DNA from: Cheiracanthium punctorium
Taxonomy: Eukaryota > Arthropoda > Arachnida > Araneae > Cheiracanthiidae
Assembly: GCA_038373885.1 (NCBI GenBank)
Contig: JAWZYV010013009.1
Coordinates: 1 to 64,000 of the forward strand
Direction of reading: 5' to 3'
DNA length: 64,000 nt
The position numbers were made by a program, and so were the translations under genes. Shown one piece after another: positions 24,274 through 35,931 of this stretch. Below the pieces are notes generated by a model. The model saw only the letters and a list, made by a program, of their open reading frames with translations, searched no databases and was not told the DNA's origin. The first letter of the stretch is position 1, and every line of letters begins with the position of its first letter.

Positions 24274-24597
24274 TAAAAATGTCGCCAAACTTCGTCCTTC
24301 ACTACACGAAAAAAAAAAAAAAAAACGCCAAATTTGGCTGGGGTTCGGATAATGGAAAAGTACCAATTTAGCAAACAATTTAGGATTATCTGTCAGAAAA
24401 GTACTTTTAACATCATACAAATCAGGGGGTAAAAATCCAACATCGGTTCAACAAACAAATACTTTACAAATGATAGATGTTTCAATATTTCAATTATAGA
24501 ATTATTTTATGCAAAAGCAAAATTTATTAATTTGTCCAGGAACACGATTCACTAAATTTCATCACTGTTTTACACATTAAACTTTAAAATATAATAC

Positions 24598-24782
24598 CTG
24601 TAATTCTTCATCTGTCAAATTTTCCCCTAATTCCATAGCAACACGTTTCAAATTTCTAAATGATATTTTTCCTGTGCTGTCATCATCAAAAAGTTGAAAT
24701 GCCTTCATTATCTCTTTATTAGCATCTTGATCACAAATTTTCTCTGTCATAAGGTTTAAAAATTCCTGAAAAGCGATTTTAC
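24598..24782 (-). CDS. Centrin, coding exon 4 (EF-hand 2 end, EF-hand 3)
   Basis: The exon supplies the last two bases of the split Gly codon and then 61 residues. [14 protein letters not shown] completes EF-hand 2, a linker follows, and [19 protein letters not shown] is EF-hand 3. [18 protein letters not shown] ends the exon. Loop 3 ends in Asn rather than Glu, as is usual for centrins. The acceptor is TTTCTAG/GTAAAA and the donor CAG/GTATTA, giving 185 bp, phase 1 in and phase 0 out. The reading frame is open across the whole exon with no damage, which argues for a live gene rather than a pseudogene. The surrounding introns are full of transposon debris. Confidence 0.96.
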
Positions 24783-25732
24783 CTAGAAAAATCAAATTTT
24801 ATTAACCCATAATTTGCATGAAAATATTTTGCATGCATGCAAGGAAATACATAGAAATGAGGAAAAGTTTTTTAGTGTACTAACATTGATAAAAATACAT
24901 GGGCATAGTTCCATAATTATGTTAAATGAAACACACCTTAACAACCATTAAAAATGTCATTAAAAGAAACAAGAACTTTCAGCCAGCTTCCCCCCCCCCC
25001 CCCGTTATCTTTGGGTTGTCATTCGATGACCTCTGTCTCTCATGCAAAAGCTCTCTCCACACCTAACATCATGTTAATTAATAGCACTCTCTCCAGTCAT
25101 AATCTCTTAACTTTCACAATGTTAGAATTAATTCCTGTTTCTAAACTCTGCTAATTGTTTAACATAACTAAAATCAATTGATATGGGACTGTTCATTTTG
25201 TGATAAAGCTGTAGAATGTTTTACATATTTTATATTGCTAAAGTGTTCTTTAACAGACTGACAACTAACTACGAGATAACTTGTGATAGTCACATGCATA
25301 AGCTAAATTTCCTATATCAGTTTATTGAATACCTAATTATATTTTTGAAAAACATACAGTTTGAAAGAAATATGTGAAATTTTCATTTTCATGACATGAA
25401 TCATTTATTATTAAAAACTATATTTTATATGTAAAATTGACATAAAAAATTTGGCTTATTTTTTAATACTTTTGGGTCTTGCAGTTATGTTAAATCTTCG
25501 CTTTGTGACTCTATATAACATTCATTACTTTTTGTGTCTACATAAATAAACTTAATTTTGTATACTCTTGCAGTTTCCAGCTATTAATTCTGTCTTTATT
25601 GGTCCTTATTCTTTTAAATGTTTTTTTCCTGGTCTTATAGGTATTTCAATTATTTATAAAGATTCAATTCTTGGAAATTTCCCAGGTAAAATTTCACAAT
25701 TTTCTGTGTTTTGAGCAAAAATTATTATTCCA

Positions 25733-25810
25733 AGTTTTCCTTACCAGTGAACAAATTCACTGGTAAGGAAAACTTTACCTTCAAAATACACCTTAATGGT
25801 GTATTTTGAA
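25733..25810. repeat. Two adjacent perfect hairpins
   Basis: The first hairpin has 19-bp arms around a 4-base loop (25733-25751 with 25756-25774). The second has 13-bp arms around a 5-base loop (25780-25792 with 25798-25810). Only five bases separate them. Confidence 0.9.
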
Positions 25811-25894
25811 AAAAATCATGTTATTTTGCCTCTTAAATACAAATAAGCTAACTATGTCAAGCATTTCAAATTAATTAGAATGATTTCTTACATG

Positions 25895-26180
25895 CTGTGC
25901 TATTACTGAAATAAACAATAAACCTCTATCAATCATGAAGCTTTTCAAAAAATACTTAAAAATTGAAAATTTTGCAGAATGTGCGACTTTTTAAAAAATT
26001 GTACTGTGCAATTCTATGACAAAGAATTCCTTTTGGGCACTGGTTTCTCTTTTATTTCAATGTGTAGTGCAGCTTACAAAGAATTCTTTTGAAGTTTCTC
26101 GAGTCTGTGACATTATCAGCTTATTTTAATTTGAGCACCAAGTCTGTGAGGGAGACTGTTTCTTTTAAACTACACCTTTA
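25895..26180. repeat. Dispersed repeat family, copy in intron 2
   Basis: It shares blocks with 30840-31200 and 31480-31700: TACTGAAATAAA, a CTGTGCAATTC-like word followed by ATG, a TGTAGTGCAGCT block, and TTATTTTAATTTG followed by CTGTTTCTTTT. The three copies are clearly related but diverged. Confidence 0.6.
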
Positions 26181-27478
26181 TCAAAACGCATAAAAGTGAG
26201 TGGTAAAACATGTTATAAAACTATGCATTAAATTGCATTATTAATACAATTGCATTATAATGAAATTGCATTATTAATACAATTTCTTGTAATGAAGAAA
26301 TGGAATATAAAATCAATGAGTTTTTTTTTTGGACATATTTCATAACTTAATGGCTCTATTTTGTGACCTTTTCTAGACTTTTTAATAACTCCTGAGGCTT
26401 GCTAGACACCCTAAAGTACTATTTAAAAAAATTAATTTGAAAATGTACAATGGTTAATGAATGTTTTTATACACACACACACATAAAAAAAGGAAGCAAT
26501 TATTTCAGGAGTAGTTTACACCACCTCAAAAAACTTTTAACAGAAGTACATTTTCCTTTAAAGAGAATGGTATTTGTTACAATTTAATACAATTTAATAA
26601 GTAAATGCTTGAAAAAGAAGCAAGGTTTTTTTTTTTTTTTATCCTTCTCTGTAAAGACCAGATGCATTAGCACCAGGGCTCAAAATATGCAATGGCAACT
26701 GTCTTGAGATTACCCCAAGTAATGGTGGTGAGGCTTAACAATTCTTGCAGTAAGTTTAGCTATAAGTATACAAATCTTTATTAGAGTGTTTCTTTCTATT
26801 TCATGTATTTCAAGGTGACATAGAATTGCAGAATATTTACAAAAAAAAGTAATGTTTTTTGCTGTTGTTGTTGTTTCTCTCATTGCATTATTAATCCAAT
26901 TTATCAGTTTAGCGAGAAAACTGCAACTGTAATTGTCCGTTATTAAGAAATTTTAAGATTTTGCTGTGGACTTGACAGTTTTTGCAGTCAGCTATAAAAA
27001 CTCACAGCACTTTTGATGCAAGCTTTAGAATATTATCTCAAACCTTAATTGTCACTAAACCCAAAAGGGCAGGGCACATCAGCACTAAAGAAAAAGTCAA
27101 AGCAGAGCACATAGGTACTAAAAAAAGGCTGGAAGGGCAAGGCACCTTTTGAAAAATAGCAAACATGGACACTGTTAAGATAGGCCCCATTCCATTACAG
27201 AAAATAAACTGCATAAATTTTTATGTATGGTTGTTAAGAGACTGAAGATGAGAAATTCTTTAAAGATTGGCAGTTCAGGTGAGTCATCATTAAGGTTTGT
27301 CAAGCTTCTGTTTGAGACCCCCAAAGAAAGGAGCAACATTTTAAATTTTACTACAATAAATACATTTCTAATATGCACATTACACATATTATAAAAGAAA
27401 CCTCCAAATCACACTATTACAAATAATATCCAATGATGAATAGTTTCTACAGTTACATCAATTTTACTGAAACTGTAC

Positions 27479-27560
27479 CAGTATTATCTTTATCCACTTC
27501 AGATATCATTTTCTTTATTTCTTCTTTTCGAGGTTCGAAGCCAAGAGCTCGGAGAGCAAC
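27479..27560 (-). CDS. Centrin, coding exon 3 (end of EF-hand 1 helix to EF-hand 2)
   Basis: The exon reads [19 protein letters not shown], then SEVDKDNT and the first base of a Gly codon. This continues ELK of the previous exon into the strongly conserved centrin core. The acceptor is CTATTAG/GTT and the donor ACTG/GTACAG, so the 82-bp exon ends in phase 1. An alternative GT twelve bases further on would give a poorer joint. The chosen donor gives [13 protein letters not shown] across the junction, which matches the family spacing. EF-hand loop 2 then keeps both Asp ligands and a Glu at position 12, more canonical than vertebrate centrin-2, where this loop is degenerate. Confidence 0.95.
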
Positions 27561-28393
27561 CTAATAGAATGAAATTATTACAGACACATCTGTGCATTGA
27601 AAAAAAAAAAAAAATACATTTCTGAAAAATGAATATATATATATACCATATTAGACCAAATATAATGCAACACTGAAATTTTTCAAAAAGATATTTAGAA
27701 GATTCCCTCAAACTTAGCGAGTCAGGTTTTTAATGTGAAATGATCAGTCAAAAAACATTGTTATATTCAGGCTAATACGGTAAATTTTCACTGTTACTGT
27801 CATCAATATGGTATCATTTTCAAAAAGAACTCAAAAAGTACTTGACTGTCATCAGATTCAGTTTCAGTTTTCTCTCATCAATTTTGCAGAAGAAAAGCAG
27901 CTGATAATAAGAAGGTGCTAGTGTGTAACATATTTTTATGTAAGAAACATTTCGATCCCCTAATCTAAACTTAATAGATCAAACAGTTTTCCCAAGTTGG
28001 CGTGTCTAAATTAAAACTTAAAAAAATTTAATTTAGACTTCTATTTTTTTCTTCCTATCTGTTGGCAGATACGAATTCAATAAGAGAAATCACTGGCATT
28101 TTATTTGGTAGGCATTTTTAATTTTTTTCCTGTGCTCTCCCCAACTCTGCTTGAATTCCCATGATTTTTTTTAGCAAGAGGCAGGTTTTTAATAGAGATG
28201 TAACGGATATCCGGCAAGTACCCTGTATCTGACAGATTTTTCAATATCCGAATCATAACTACAGGATATCCGACTTCCCTGCCAGATATCCGGCTGTATA
28301 CTACTAAAGTTCTATCGATGATAGGCATAGGACAAGATGAAAAATTATATTTGAACATTCTTGATAGAGTGATACATAAAACAGAGTGATATA

Positions 28394-29156
28394 CAGTCGA
28401 ACCTCGCTTTAACGTATTTTGATTTAATGAATTCTCCAATTTAACGAATGTTTTATCTGTCCCGACAAAAAGGGTGCTAAAATGCTCTGATATAACGAAT
28501 TTTTAGCATTGATTTAACGAACAACAATCGCTGAAATAAAATTTGCACATAAAACTAAATCTTTGAATTCACGAAGACAGTGATACAGAAACAGTCATTT
28601 ACAATTACGTCGTGGAAATGTTACAAAATATGTGTTTCGCGATGTACAGGTAAGTACATCCGATAGTGAACAGAAGGAGAATGGAGATTTTGAAAGCAGC
28701 GAAGATTAAGAAACGGAAATTGAATTAAAAAAGGTGACATTCCAAGAAGCAGTTTGTAGCTTGAACACTTTTTTTTAAAAAAATTGTTTTTGTCTCACGA
28801 GGTTGATGATGTCGTTCTTATGAAGTTAAAAAATATCAACAAAGAACTTTGGAAAGTCAAAATAAAGCCACAAAAACAAAGCACTATCAAGGATTTCTTT
28901 CAAAAGTGCCAATAAGTATGTATGTATTATGTATTAAGTTTTAAGAGCAAGTAACATTAAAGAAATTAGATAATTCTAAAGTTGATCTCCTAACATAATT
29001 TTTAAGCTCGTAGTAAACAATAATCATTCTTTTTTTTTCATATCTATATCTAAGGGTATTTTGCATTGATATACCATGCTCTTTACATAAATTGATATTC
29101 GATTTAACGAACGGATTTGTGGGTCCCAATCAATTCATCAAATTGAGGTTTGACTG
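28394..29156 (+). mobile_element. Tigger/pogo element, internally deleted
   Basis: The ends CAGTCGAACCTCGCTTTAAC and CAGTCAAACCTCAATTTGAT are inverted and flanked by TA (28392-28393 and 29157-29158). The inside carries the C-terminal tail of a pogo-type transposase on the + strand. The left half also repeats TTTAACGAA words typical of Tigger ends. Confidence 0.88.
28570..28916 (+). pseudogene. Tigger transposase C-terminal relic
   Basis: The conceptual reading gives YVFRDVQVSTSDSEQKENG, then ETEIELKKVTFQEAVCSLN. After a frame break it continues HEVDDVVLMKLKNINKELW and KPQKQSTIKDFFQKCQ, then a stop. The acidic linker and the terminal STIKDFF motif are typical of pogo/Tigger transposase tails. 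The HTH and DDE domains are deleted. Confidence 0.75.
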
Positions 29157-30839
29157 TATGTTTTAACTGAAAAAACAGCAAATTCAACACTGGAAATGGA
29201 TCATTCAAAATAAACACATAATTTCAACATTTGTTCAGCAGTTTTTAAGCATATTTATAACTAGTTAGGCTAATATTTAGAGTCAATTTCATGCTGCAAA
29301 GTGCCGGTTAGCGGACATTTTCTGAAGTAAAAAGAAAGAAAAAAAAGAAAAAATAAAGCACATCTCATGTAGTGTCCATGTGCAAATTTGGAGGCGATCT
29401 TTTCATCTTTTTCAGCTATAGACTGCTGTTTACAGGGGAAGATTTAATTATAAGCACTGCGCAGAGAGAGAGAGTATCATTTGAAAAATATATGCATTCA
29501 GTATATGAGATTTCTCTCACGGTAATCCCAGAAATTATGTAATTTTATACTCTCTCCCCATGGAGTGTCTCTGATATTTTTAATTTGCTCCGGAAATCCA
29601 ATAATTAACAAAAACTCTGATTATTCTGTCTTCAAAATGACATTCTTTTACTCAGCATTCCTTTATTTAAGTCTCCATTACCTAATGATTAAAAATTAAC
29701 CTTCATTTTGCATATTTTTGTAATTGAATTTAGTTATTTAAATTCATTTATGATTTTCTGCAAGTTTCAATAGATTTTTAAAGTCTACTTAAAACCTGTA
29801 CATTAATAAATATCTCACAATCACATTTTAAATGAAAATTATAACATGGCAGCTTATGCAGATAGCCATGATGTAACATGGTATTTTACTAGTTTAAAAT
29901 AGTTTTTTTGTTTACTACTACAGTATTGTGTATGATTATCACTCCATACATAAAGTACTTTGACTAATCTTTTTCTTTTTGTGTGTGTGTGTGTGTGCGT
30001 TGGAATGTCGAAATCAAGAGTAAAAAAGTGAAATTGTTCTAAAATTTGGAAACTGATGTTTGAAATGATTTTTTTCATGAATTTGTCCCACACCTCATTC
30101 CTTCCCCCCTTATTGTGCCATTTAAATTTTTGTACTGTGAAATAATGCTAGTATATTTTAGAAGCTAAACACAGATCTACTTTTGTTTTTTAACTGGTAG
30201 ATTTTTTAAAAACATTATTTTCTTGATTAAAGAAACTTAATACATAAATTGAAAAATTCTGTTTCATACCTGTATTAAAACTACAAAAGAAAGCATGATA
30301 ATTTCATTATAAACATTTAAAAGAGATTTACTTTTTATTTATGAATCTCATAAATAATTTAACTTAAAATAAAACTAAAAATGACTTAATTTAAATTAGT
30401 ATTCAATTCTTAAAACAGAAAAGAGGCATTAAACCTATGTTTGGAAAAAATTAACTCATCTATCGTAGGTATCTTATCAAAATAGATATCTTATTCTTAA
30501 ATAAATTCTTAAAAATGTATGCATTTCTTTGTGAAAATAATCTGCAATTATAGATACATTAATAAATGTGTCATGGCTAAAATTTATTCGCTTCTGCCAA
30601 TAGTGCACAGTAAGCAGTAGTGCATAAAAAGAATATTTTAACTTTTTACAATTTAAGTAACTTTTTTCAGGTACATATATGTAAAGATATTTAAGTTTTT
30701 GTAAATTATAAGTCAATTATTAAAAAATAATTTAATGATGTGTGAAACATGTTTGCAATTTATTGGTCTGATATCATTGTATTAAAAAAACTCATTTTTT
30801 TCTTTTTCTTGCATTTAAAATTTACCACTGAGAGAAATT

Positions 30840-31252
30840 AATGCACCCTGCAAGAGAAAAAATTATTTACCTATCTTGCAATAACAATTAGATAACAGAA
30901 TTGCAGAATTAGACACCGAAAACTTGTTAGAAATACATTTTTCTGTCCAATTCCATGCTTTTGATTTTTTTCTGAAAGTTTCAATAAAAGGCATAATTTT
31001 TTCATATATTTCAGTGTATAGTGCAGCTAATAATGAATCAACCTGAATTTTTTCAATTCCGTGGTGCAAATGGTTTATTTTAATTTGTGTACAAAATCTG
31101 AGGCAGATTTTGTTTCTTTTGTATATACTTTTAATTTTTCCTACAATGTCTTCATAACAAGGCTTGAGGAATTTGGTGATTGTAACAGAAATTTTCCAGC
31201 CTAGCTGTTTTAGGATTTGAAGAAAGAAAAAAAAAAGCCAGTAAAGCGCCAT
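30840..31252. repeat. Dispersed repeat copy overlapping a 129-codon open frame
   Basis: A minus-strand frame of 129 codons (30863-31252) is open here, but the sequence aligns with the non-coding repeat copies at 25895-26180 and 31480-31700, where the frame is not kept. I therefore treat it as repeat sequence. It could still be a better-preserved piece of a transposon ORF. Confidence 0.5.
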
Positions 31253-31479
31253 TTAAGCAACTTTTATGTGTGGTATTATTATGATGTGCTTCCTATTTAT
31301 CACTAGCAGCCCCTTTTCTGAGAGTGCTTTGTTTAAATCTATTTGGAAGAAAAACTGTCAAGAAACAGGTGATTTAAGACTAGGGTTTTGAAAAAATCAT
31401 GTGAATTTGGTACACAAATATAAATTACAAACTAATTACACTAAGGACTTCTTAGAATGTCTCTTTACAAGATGTTTTA

Positions 31480-31710
31480 CTTACTGAAATAAATGTTCAG
31501 CATGTATCAGCAATGAAACTTTCAGAAAAATGTCTTTAAATTGAACACTTTTTCAAATGTGACTGAAAAAATTTTGCTGTGCAGCTCCATGTTCAAGAAT
31601 TTTTCCTGAAAGCCTCATACAATTTTTAAACTTTGATCATCACTTCATTAGTAATTGAACCACATTCTACTAATTGAAAATTTTTTTGTGCTGGAGTCAT
31701 GTACAAATTT
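31480..31710. repeat. Dispersed repeat family, third copy
   Basis: It shares TACTGAAATAAA, ATCAGCAATGAAACTTTCA and CTGTGCAGCTCCATG-like blocks with the copies at 25895 and 30840. Confidence 0.55.
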
Positions 31711-32594
31711 AAAAAGTGTCACTTTTTTGGAAATTAGCAAGAGGAATTTTTTCCTACCTTACTTTGAACATTTTTTCAATTTACATTACTCACTTACCTC
31801 AAATGGATAAAAAATTAAATAAAGCATGTTAATTTCTTTTGGGGACACCCTGTATTTATAGTGGCCATTATTAATATTTCGACACCAATTGGTACACCAT
31901 TCATACAAGATAAAAAAAATTATTAAGACTGCAGCCTGGGACCAGTACTATACACACATAAGTAAAAAAAGTCTGCTTGCTCCTTTTCTTGAGATCTATT
32001 TTATTCCTTTTCTTTTCGTCACTTCATTGGGAGGAAAGAAGCTTGCTGCGATCAAATGGGTAAAGACATTTTTAAATATGCTCCCTTTCCACACATCAAT
32101 CATACAACAAAAGATAAAACATGTTAAAATTTAAGAGTAAAAACAGTACAAAACCTACTGTTTTGAAGAAGAAATATGCGAACACTTAACAGGTTAAACT
32201 ACATATGTACTACACGAATACAGATTTTTCTCGCTTACTTATAAAAGTTTCATTGTTTATAATAAATTGTTTTAAGTTGCAGAAGTACTGCAGCAATTTT
32301 GTAAGAAAAGTTGAACTTAGCATGCTGAGGTATATTAACAAGAATTTGGAAAATATGTGCATACATGTTTGTCAATGTTGATGTTATTTTAAATTTGAAA
32401 ACTATGTTGTAAGTAGAGGTCTGCATCGCACGGAAATTCGCGGCGGCGGCGTGACGACCTCAGAAACCCGATGGTGCGGCGCGGCGTGGAAATTTTTTTG
32501 AAAAAGAGCATAATGAAAATGGGCGTACGCATACACACACATACACCTATGTATAAATTGACGTTAAAAGATTTTTTAAGAATATGAAAACTAG

Positions 32595-32780
32595 TCGAGT
32601 ATGATTTTCTGCTGTTGTGGGATTACGGCCAATTAGCTACATGTGGGCTCTAGGCCGAGGTGTGGAGTGCTCTCCGTGGGGGTCTTTCTAAGGTGTCCTA
32701 ACAAGCATTTCGGAAGAAACGACGGGAAAACTCCGAACGGTTAGGTCGACGGACACGACCTGCGTTTGAACCAGGCTACA
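32595..32780 (-). repeat. Possible SINE fragment
   Basis: A GC-richer block ending, on the minus strand, in GGTTCAAACGC, which resembles a pol III B box. Weak evidence; it may simply be part of the surrounding element. Confidence 0.25.
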
Positions 32781-33343
32781 CAAATTTTTTTAAAAACATG
32801 CGGCCGTTACAATGAAAATAAGTTGACAAACATTTATTCATAAAATTGCCATTACTATTCAGAAATGGAAATAGAAGTTCAGAATTAAAATAAGAGTAGG
32901 AAACTGCTTTTTCAAGCTAAGAAATAAAAATGAGAATAGTTATTTTTCTTGGTTCCTCGAGGGGCAACTGACTCTTTTTTTACCACCGCCTTCTAGAAAC
33001 ACTGCCTGCCGTCTTCGGAATAATGCAATGAGAATGGTGAAACGATAACTCGCGCTAATTACACTGCCTGCTTATCCCGAGATGAGGACGATTTAAAATT
33101 AATATATTTTATAACAAGGACTCTTAACAAAGACTGGTGTTAAAATGTAAAATTGACAAAACTGTATAATAACGCACATTGTTGATAAATACTATTTATG
33201 GATGTTTCAAATGTCTTCCTCCTCTAAATCGTTTAAAAAAGAAATCTAAAACAACTAATGACTGCATTTTAAAAATAGTTTGTTTTCAATTCAAGCCCTC
33301 TCCACCTTTTTTTTTAAATGAAATATATATATATATATATATA

Positions 33344-33929
33344 TGTAATAATAAAATAAACTTTGCTAATTTAACCTAATTTAATTTAATGTTATTGGAA
33401 AAATCCTTCTTTAATCTTTTACTCTTACTGTAAAGTTTGTTTCTCGGTCACACAAATATTACGCTCAGAGACGTTTTTTGAAGTTCCATAAGGAGAAAAT
33501 TGTTTATTCAGCAGCATTCTCGGTTTTCTGTGGTTTTCATTACTACGTGCTTTTAGAACTCCTGGGTAAGCAGGTGTTTCTCATTTCTTGATTGACAATC
33601 TAGTTAACTAATTACATTTGAGAGTAACGCCTTCGTGATCGTGCTGCACCCTGCCAGCAGGTGTAGTAACTAAGGAGTATTTAAGCAAGAGCACGGAAAT
33701 TTCGAGAGCTTCGTCTTAACTTCGCACTTAGCTTTTTAGGAGTTTGGAACATAAAGCTTAGCTTTGAGCCTTTAGACTGCGATGTAAGAAGATAGCCACG
33801 GAACGAATAAGGTCGCCGGCGCGACTCCTGCCCTCTGTCTGAACTTCGAAATAAACTATTTAACCTAGAACCCCAATGGATTTGCGTGAATTATTCCCAC
33901 AAGGAATGGCGTAAGGCCCATTCTTTACA
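33344..33929 (+). mobile_element. Solo LTR of an LTR retrotransposon
   Basis: A 586-bp unit begins TGTAATAA and ends TTTACA, so TGTAA/TTACA is inverted at the ends. It contains a TATTTAAG box near 33679, a GC-richer transcribed part, and AATAAA near 33850 with about 75 bases to the end. This is the U3-R-U5 plan of an LTR. It sits in an AT repeat, so the target duplication cannot be read. No internal coding part follows. Confidence 0.7.
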
Positions 33930-34988
33930 TATATATAATAATTTCTCCACTTAAAAAGGTTAAAAGATTGAGTTGCATAACTTTGTTTTTAAGTCTATAA
34001 ATTTTAAATAAGAAAAGAAAGCTATTAATTTTAGCTAAAACGCATTATAAATTAACAGCTGATTATGAATACATCAGATTACTTTATACTCTTACCATAA
34101 AAATATGGACAGTAACATTTCCAATATATTTTATTCAAAAAGAAATCATCATTTTCAGTTTTTCATGCACCTTTATCATCAGTTCTAAATTTTGTAGATT
34201 TGGTTTTTCATTTGAAATGTGCTATTATGTGTGTGTGTGTTATTATACAAAGGTTTTGTCAATTTTGCATTCCGACACCAGTATTTGTTAAGCGTTTTTG
34301 TTAACAAAACTATTAATCAAAATCTTTCGTATCTTAAGATAGATAACGTAAATGGCTCCACATATACTGTTGCATTCTTCCAAAAACGACAAGCCGTATT
34401 TCTAGAAAGGAGTGGTTTTAATTGCCCATTTATATATATATATATATATATAAACGGGGTTCCTATATTGTGATTATTCTGTTCTAAACATTATTTTTTT
34501 TCTTATTTACTAGATTAATCTTCTGTCATACAATAACTTATTATACATACTTAGTCAATAATAATAATCATTATATTTTTTAAACAATATGTTATATTTA
34601 ATTTTGCTACAATATTTATTTTATTCAATCTTTTAAATTTATTATTATTCAATATATATTTATTATATTAATATACCTGGATATTCTTAAAATTTAATAA
34701 TATTACCTATTAGTATTTGGCAACTCCTAAACTTTCTTCTTTCCACTTTTACACTTTTATTTAGTGGCAACACCATTTTTCACTTTTTACAATTCTTAGC
34801 ATTGGCAACACATATCAACTGTTCAAAATAAAATTTCCATGTGCTCAAGGTATGGTATGTAAAATTATCTTTCTAATTTTTGTTTTCTTTTGATTTCTTC
34901 TTTCCTTTATATAGTAGGGTAGGGCCCAGATGTGTGGAGTTAATATCTCTTCTGATATGCCACACAACCGAAACCCTACTATTTGGTT

Positions 34989-35055
34989 TACTGTAAATTA
35001 TAATCCACTGTTTGTGGCCCCTGAAGATGGTGACAGTGGTTATAATTTCCGTTCC
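34989..35055. repeat. Hairpin around a CTGAAGATGG word
   Basis: AATTATAATCCACTGT and ACAGTGGTTATAATT form arms around a GC-rich loop that contains CTGAAGATGG. It resembles the ends of Penelope relics elsewhere in the window, but no GAAA box follows. Confidence 0.4.
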
Positions 35056-35180
35056 ATTATACTATCACAATAATTCTTGCACTTTATTTGGATTCAAAAT
35101 CTGGTTTCTAATTCTTGATAATAGCTGTTACTTTTATGCGAGATATGTCTTATTTGTAGTATGTTTTGTGTTTTACTTGT

Positions 35181-35211
<31 letters not shown>

Positions 35212-35397
35212 TTGATTGTAGCGGGCAACTGCAAATTCCGATCTCTGTCCACCACAAATTTTTCCTTGGTAGTTTGAACTTAAAACAAGTCCATAATTTT
35301 AATTTAAATAAAATTGTTCAAAAATAGTGGTGAAAAATGTTTAGATAAAATCGGAACGGTTGGCAGCTATGATATAGTGATGGGTAGCTTAAATTTG

Positions 35398-35931
35398 TGC
35401 TCTCCAACCTTTTTATAGCCACGAACCGGCCAACGTTTGATAATTTTACCGCGGCCCGCTGAGGGTGGGAGGGCGAGGGCGTTGAATGTTTCTAATTTAG
35501 ATTGGTTTGATTTAATAACTTTAATTTAATTGTATTTGGTTTGATTTAATAACTTGAATTTAATTGTATTTAAACATGCCTCCAAAATAAAATACAGTTA
35601 CACACAAAAATAAATGAATATTAAGTGATGCAGCATTTCAACCGGCAGAGTTGTCTGGAATAGTTTTAAAGAAAGAACATTTATTCTCTATTTTATGACT
35701 GCAATTTTAATTGATGATCTTGAAATCTTTAATAAACAACAACAACAACAAAAAAAAAAAAAGAGAAATATAAAAAGATTTACGCTATTTCTTCTGTTAC
35801 AAAGGTATAAATCAACACAAGCATGACTAAATTGCAGAAACCCGAGAGAAATACACCAAAGTAAATAAAATCCAAAGAATTTGATGTTCCCTGGCGGTCC
35901 GGTACTAGTTGATCCCAGGACCCACTGTTGT
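35398..35931. mobile_element. hAT relic with CAGTGGTCCAC-type end
   Basis: The right end, reversed, reads GGTCCACAACAGTGGGTCCT and the left side has CGAACCGGCCAACG and CCGCGGCCCGC. These are words of a widespread hAT MITE type. The exact left end is lost. Confidence 0.5.

Larger units (their letters stand above)
22299..24360. mobile_element. TA-flanked element with ~33-bp inverted ends (outer shell of a nest)
   Basis: The left end starts CTTTTACGTTATCCGAACCC and the right end, reversed, CTTTTCCATTATCCGAACCC. Both continue into CAGCCAAATTTGG. TA flanks both ends, as in the Tc1/mariner/pogo group. The right half has been invaded by a second element (23594-24273). A related single end lies at 43700-43750. 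I see no transposase. Confidence 0.85.
15258..24597 (-). other. Centrin intron 3
   Basis: A 9340-bp intron between EELQ and EMID. It contains a 24-codon frame at 15845 (MSLNSKKKEELYAALITLTA then a stop), which may be the start of a transposase relic, poly-A and AT repeats, a Penelope relic (18719-19326), a perfect 24-bp AT palindrome (21769-21792) and a nested element cluster (22299-24360). I see nothing else of note. Confidence 0.8.
24783..27478 (-). other. Centrin intron 2
   Basis: A 2696-bp intron. It holds two adjacent hairpins (25733-25810), a dispersed repeat copy (25895-26180) and simple repeats. No coding signal. Confidence 0.8.

Noticed and set aside
24144..24420. Frames across the right end of the nested element
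   Set aside because: Composed of terminal repeat sequence and an A-tract.
30863..31252. 129-codon minus-strand frame
   Set aside because: The DNA aligns with non-coding repeat copies at 25895 and 31480, where the frame is broken.
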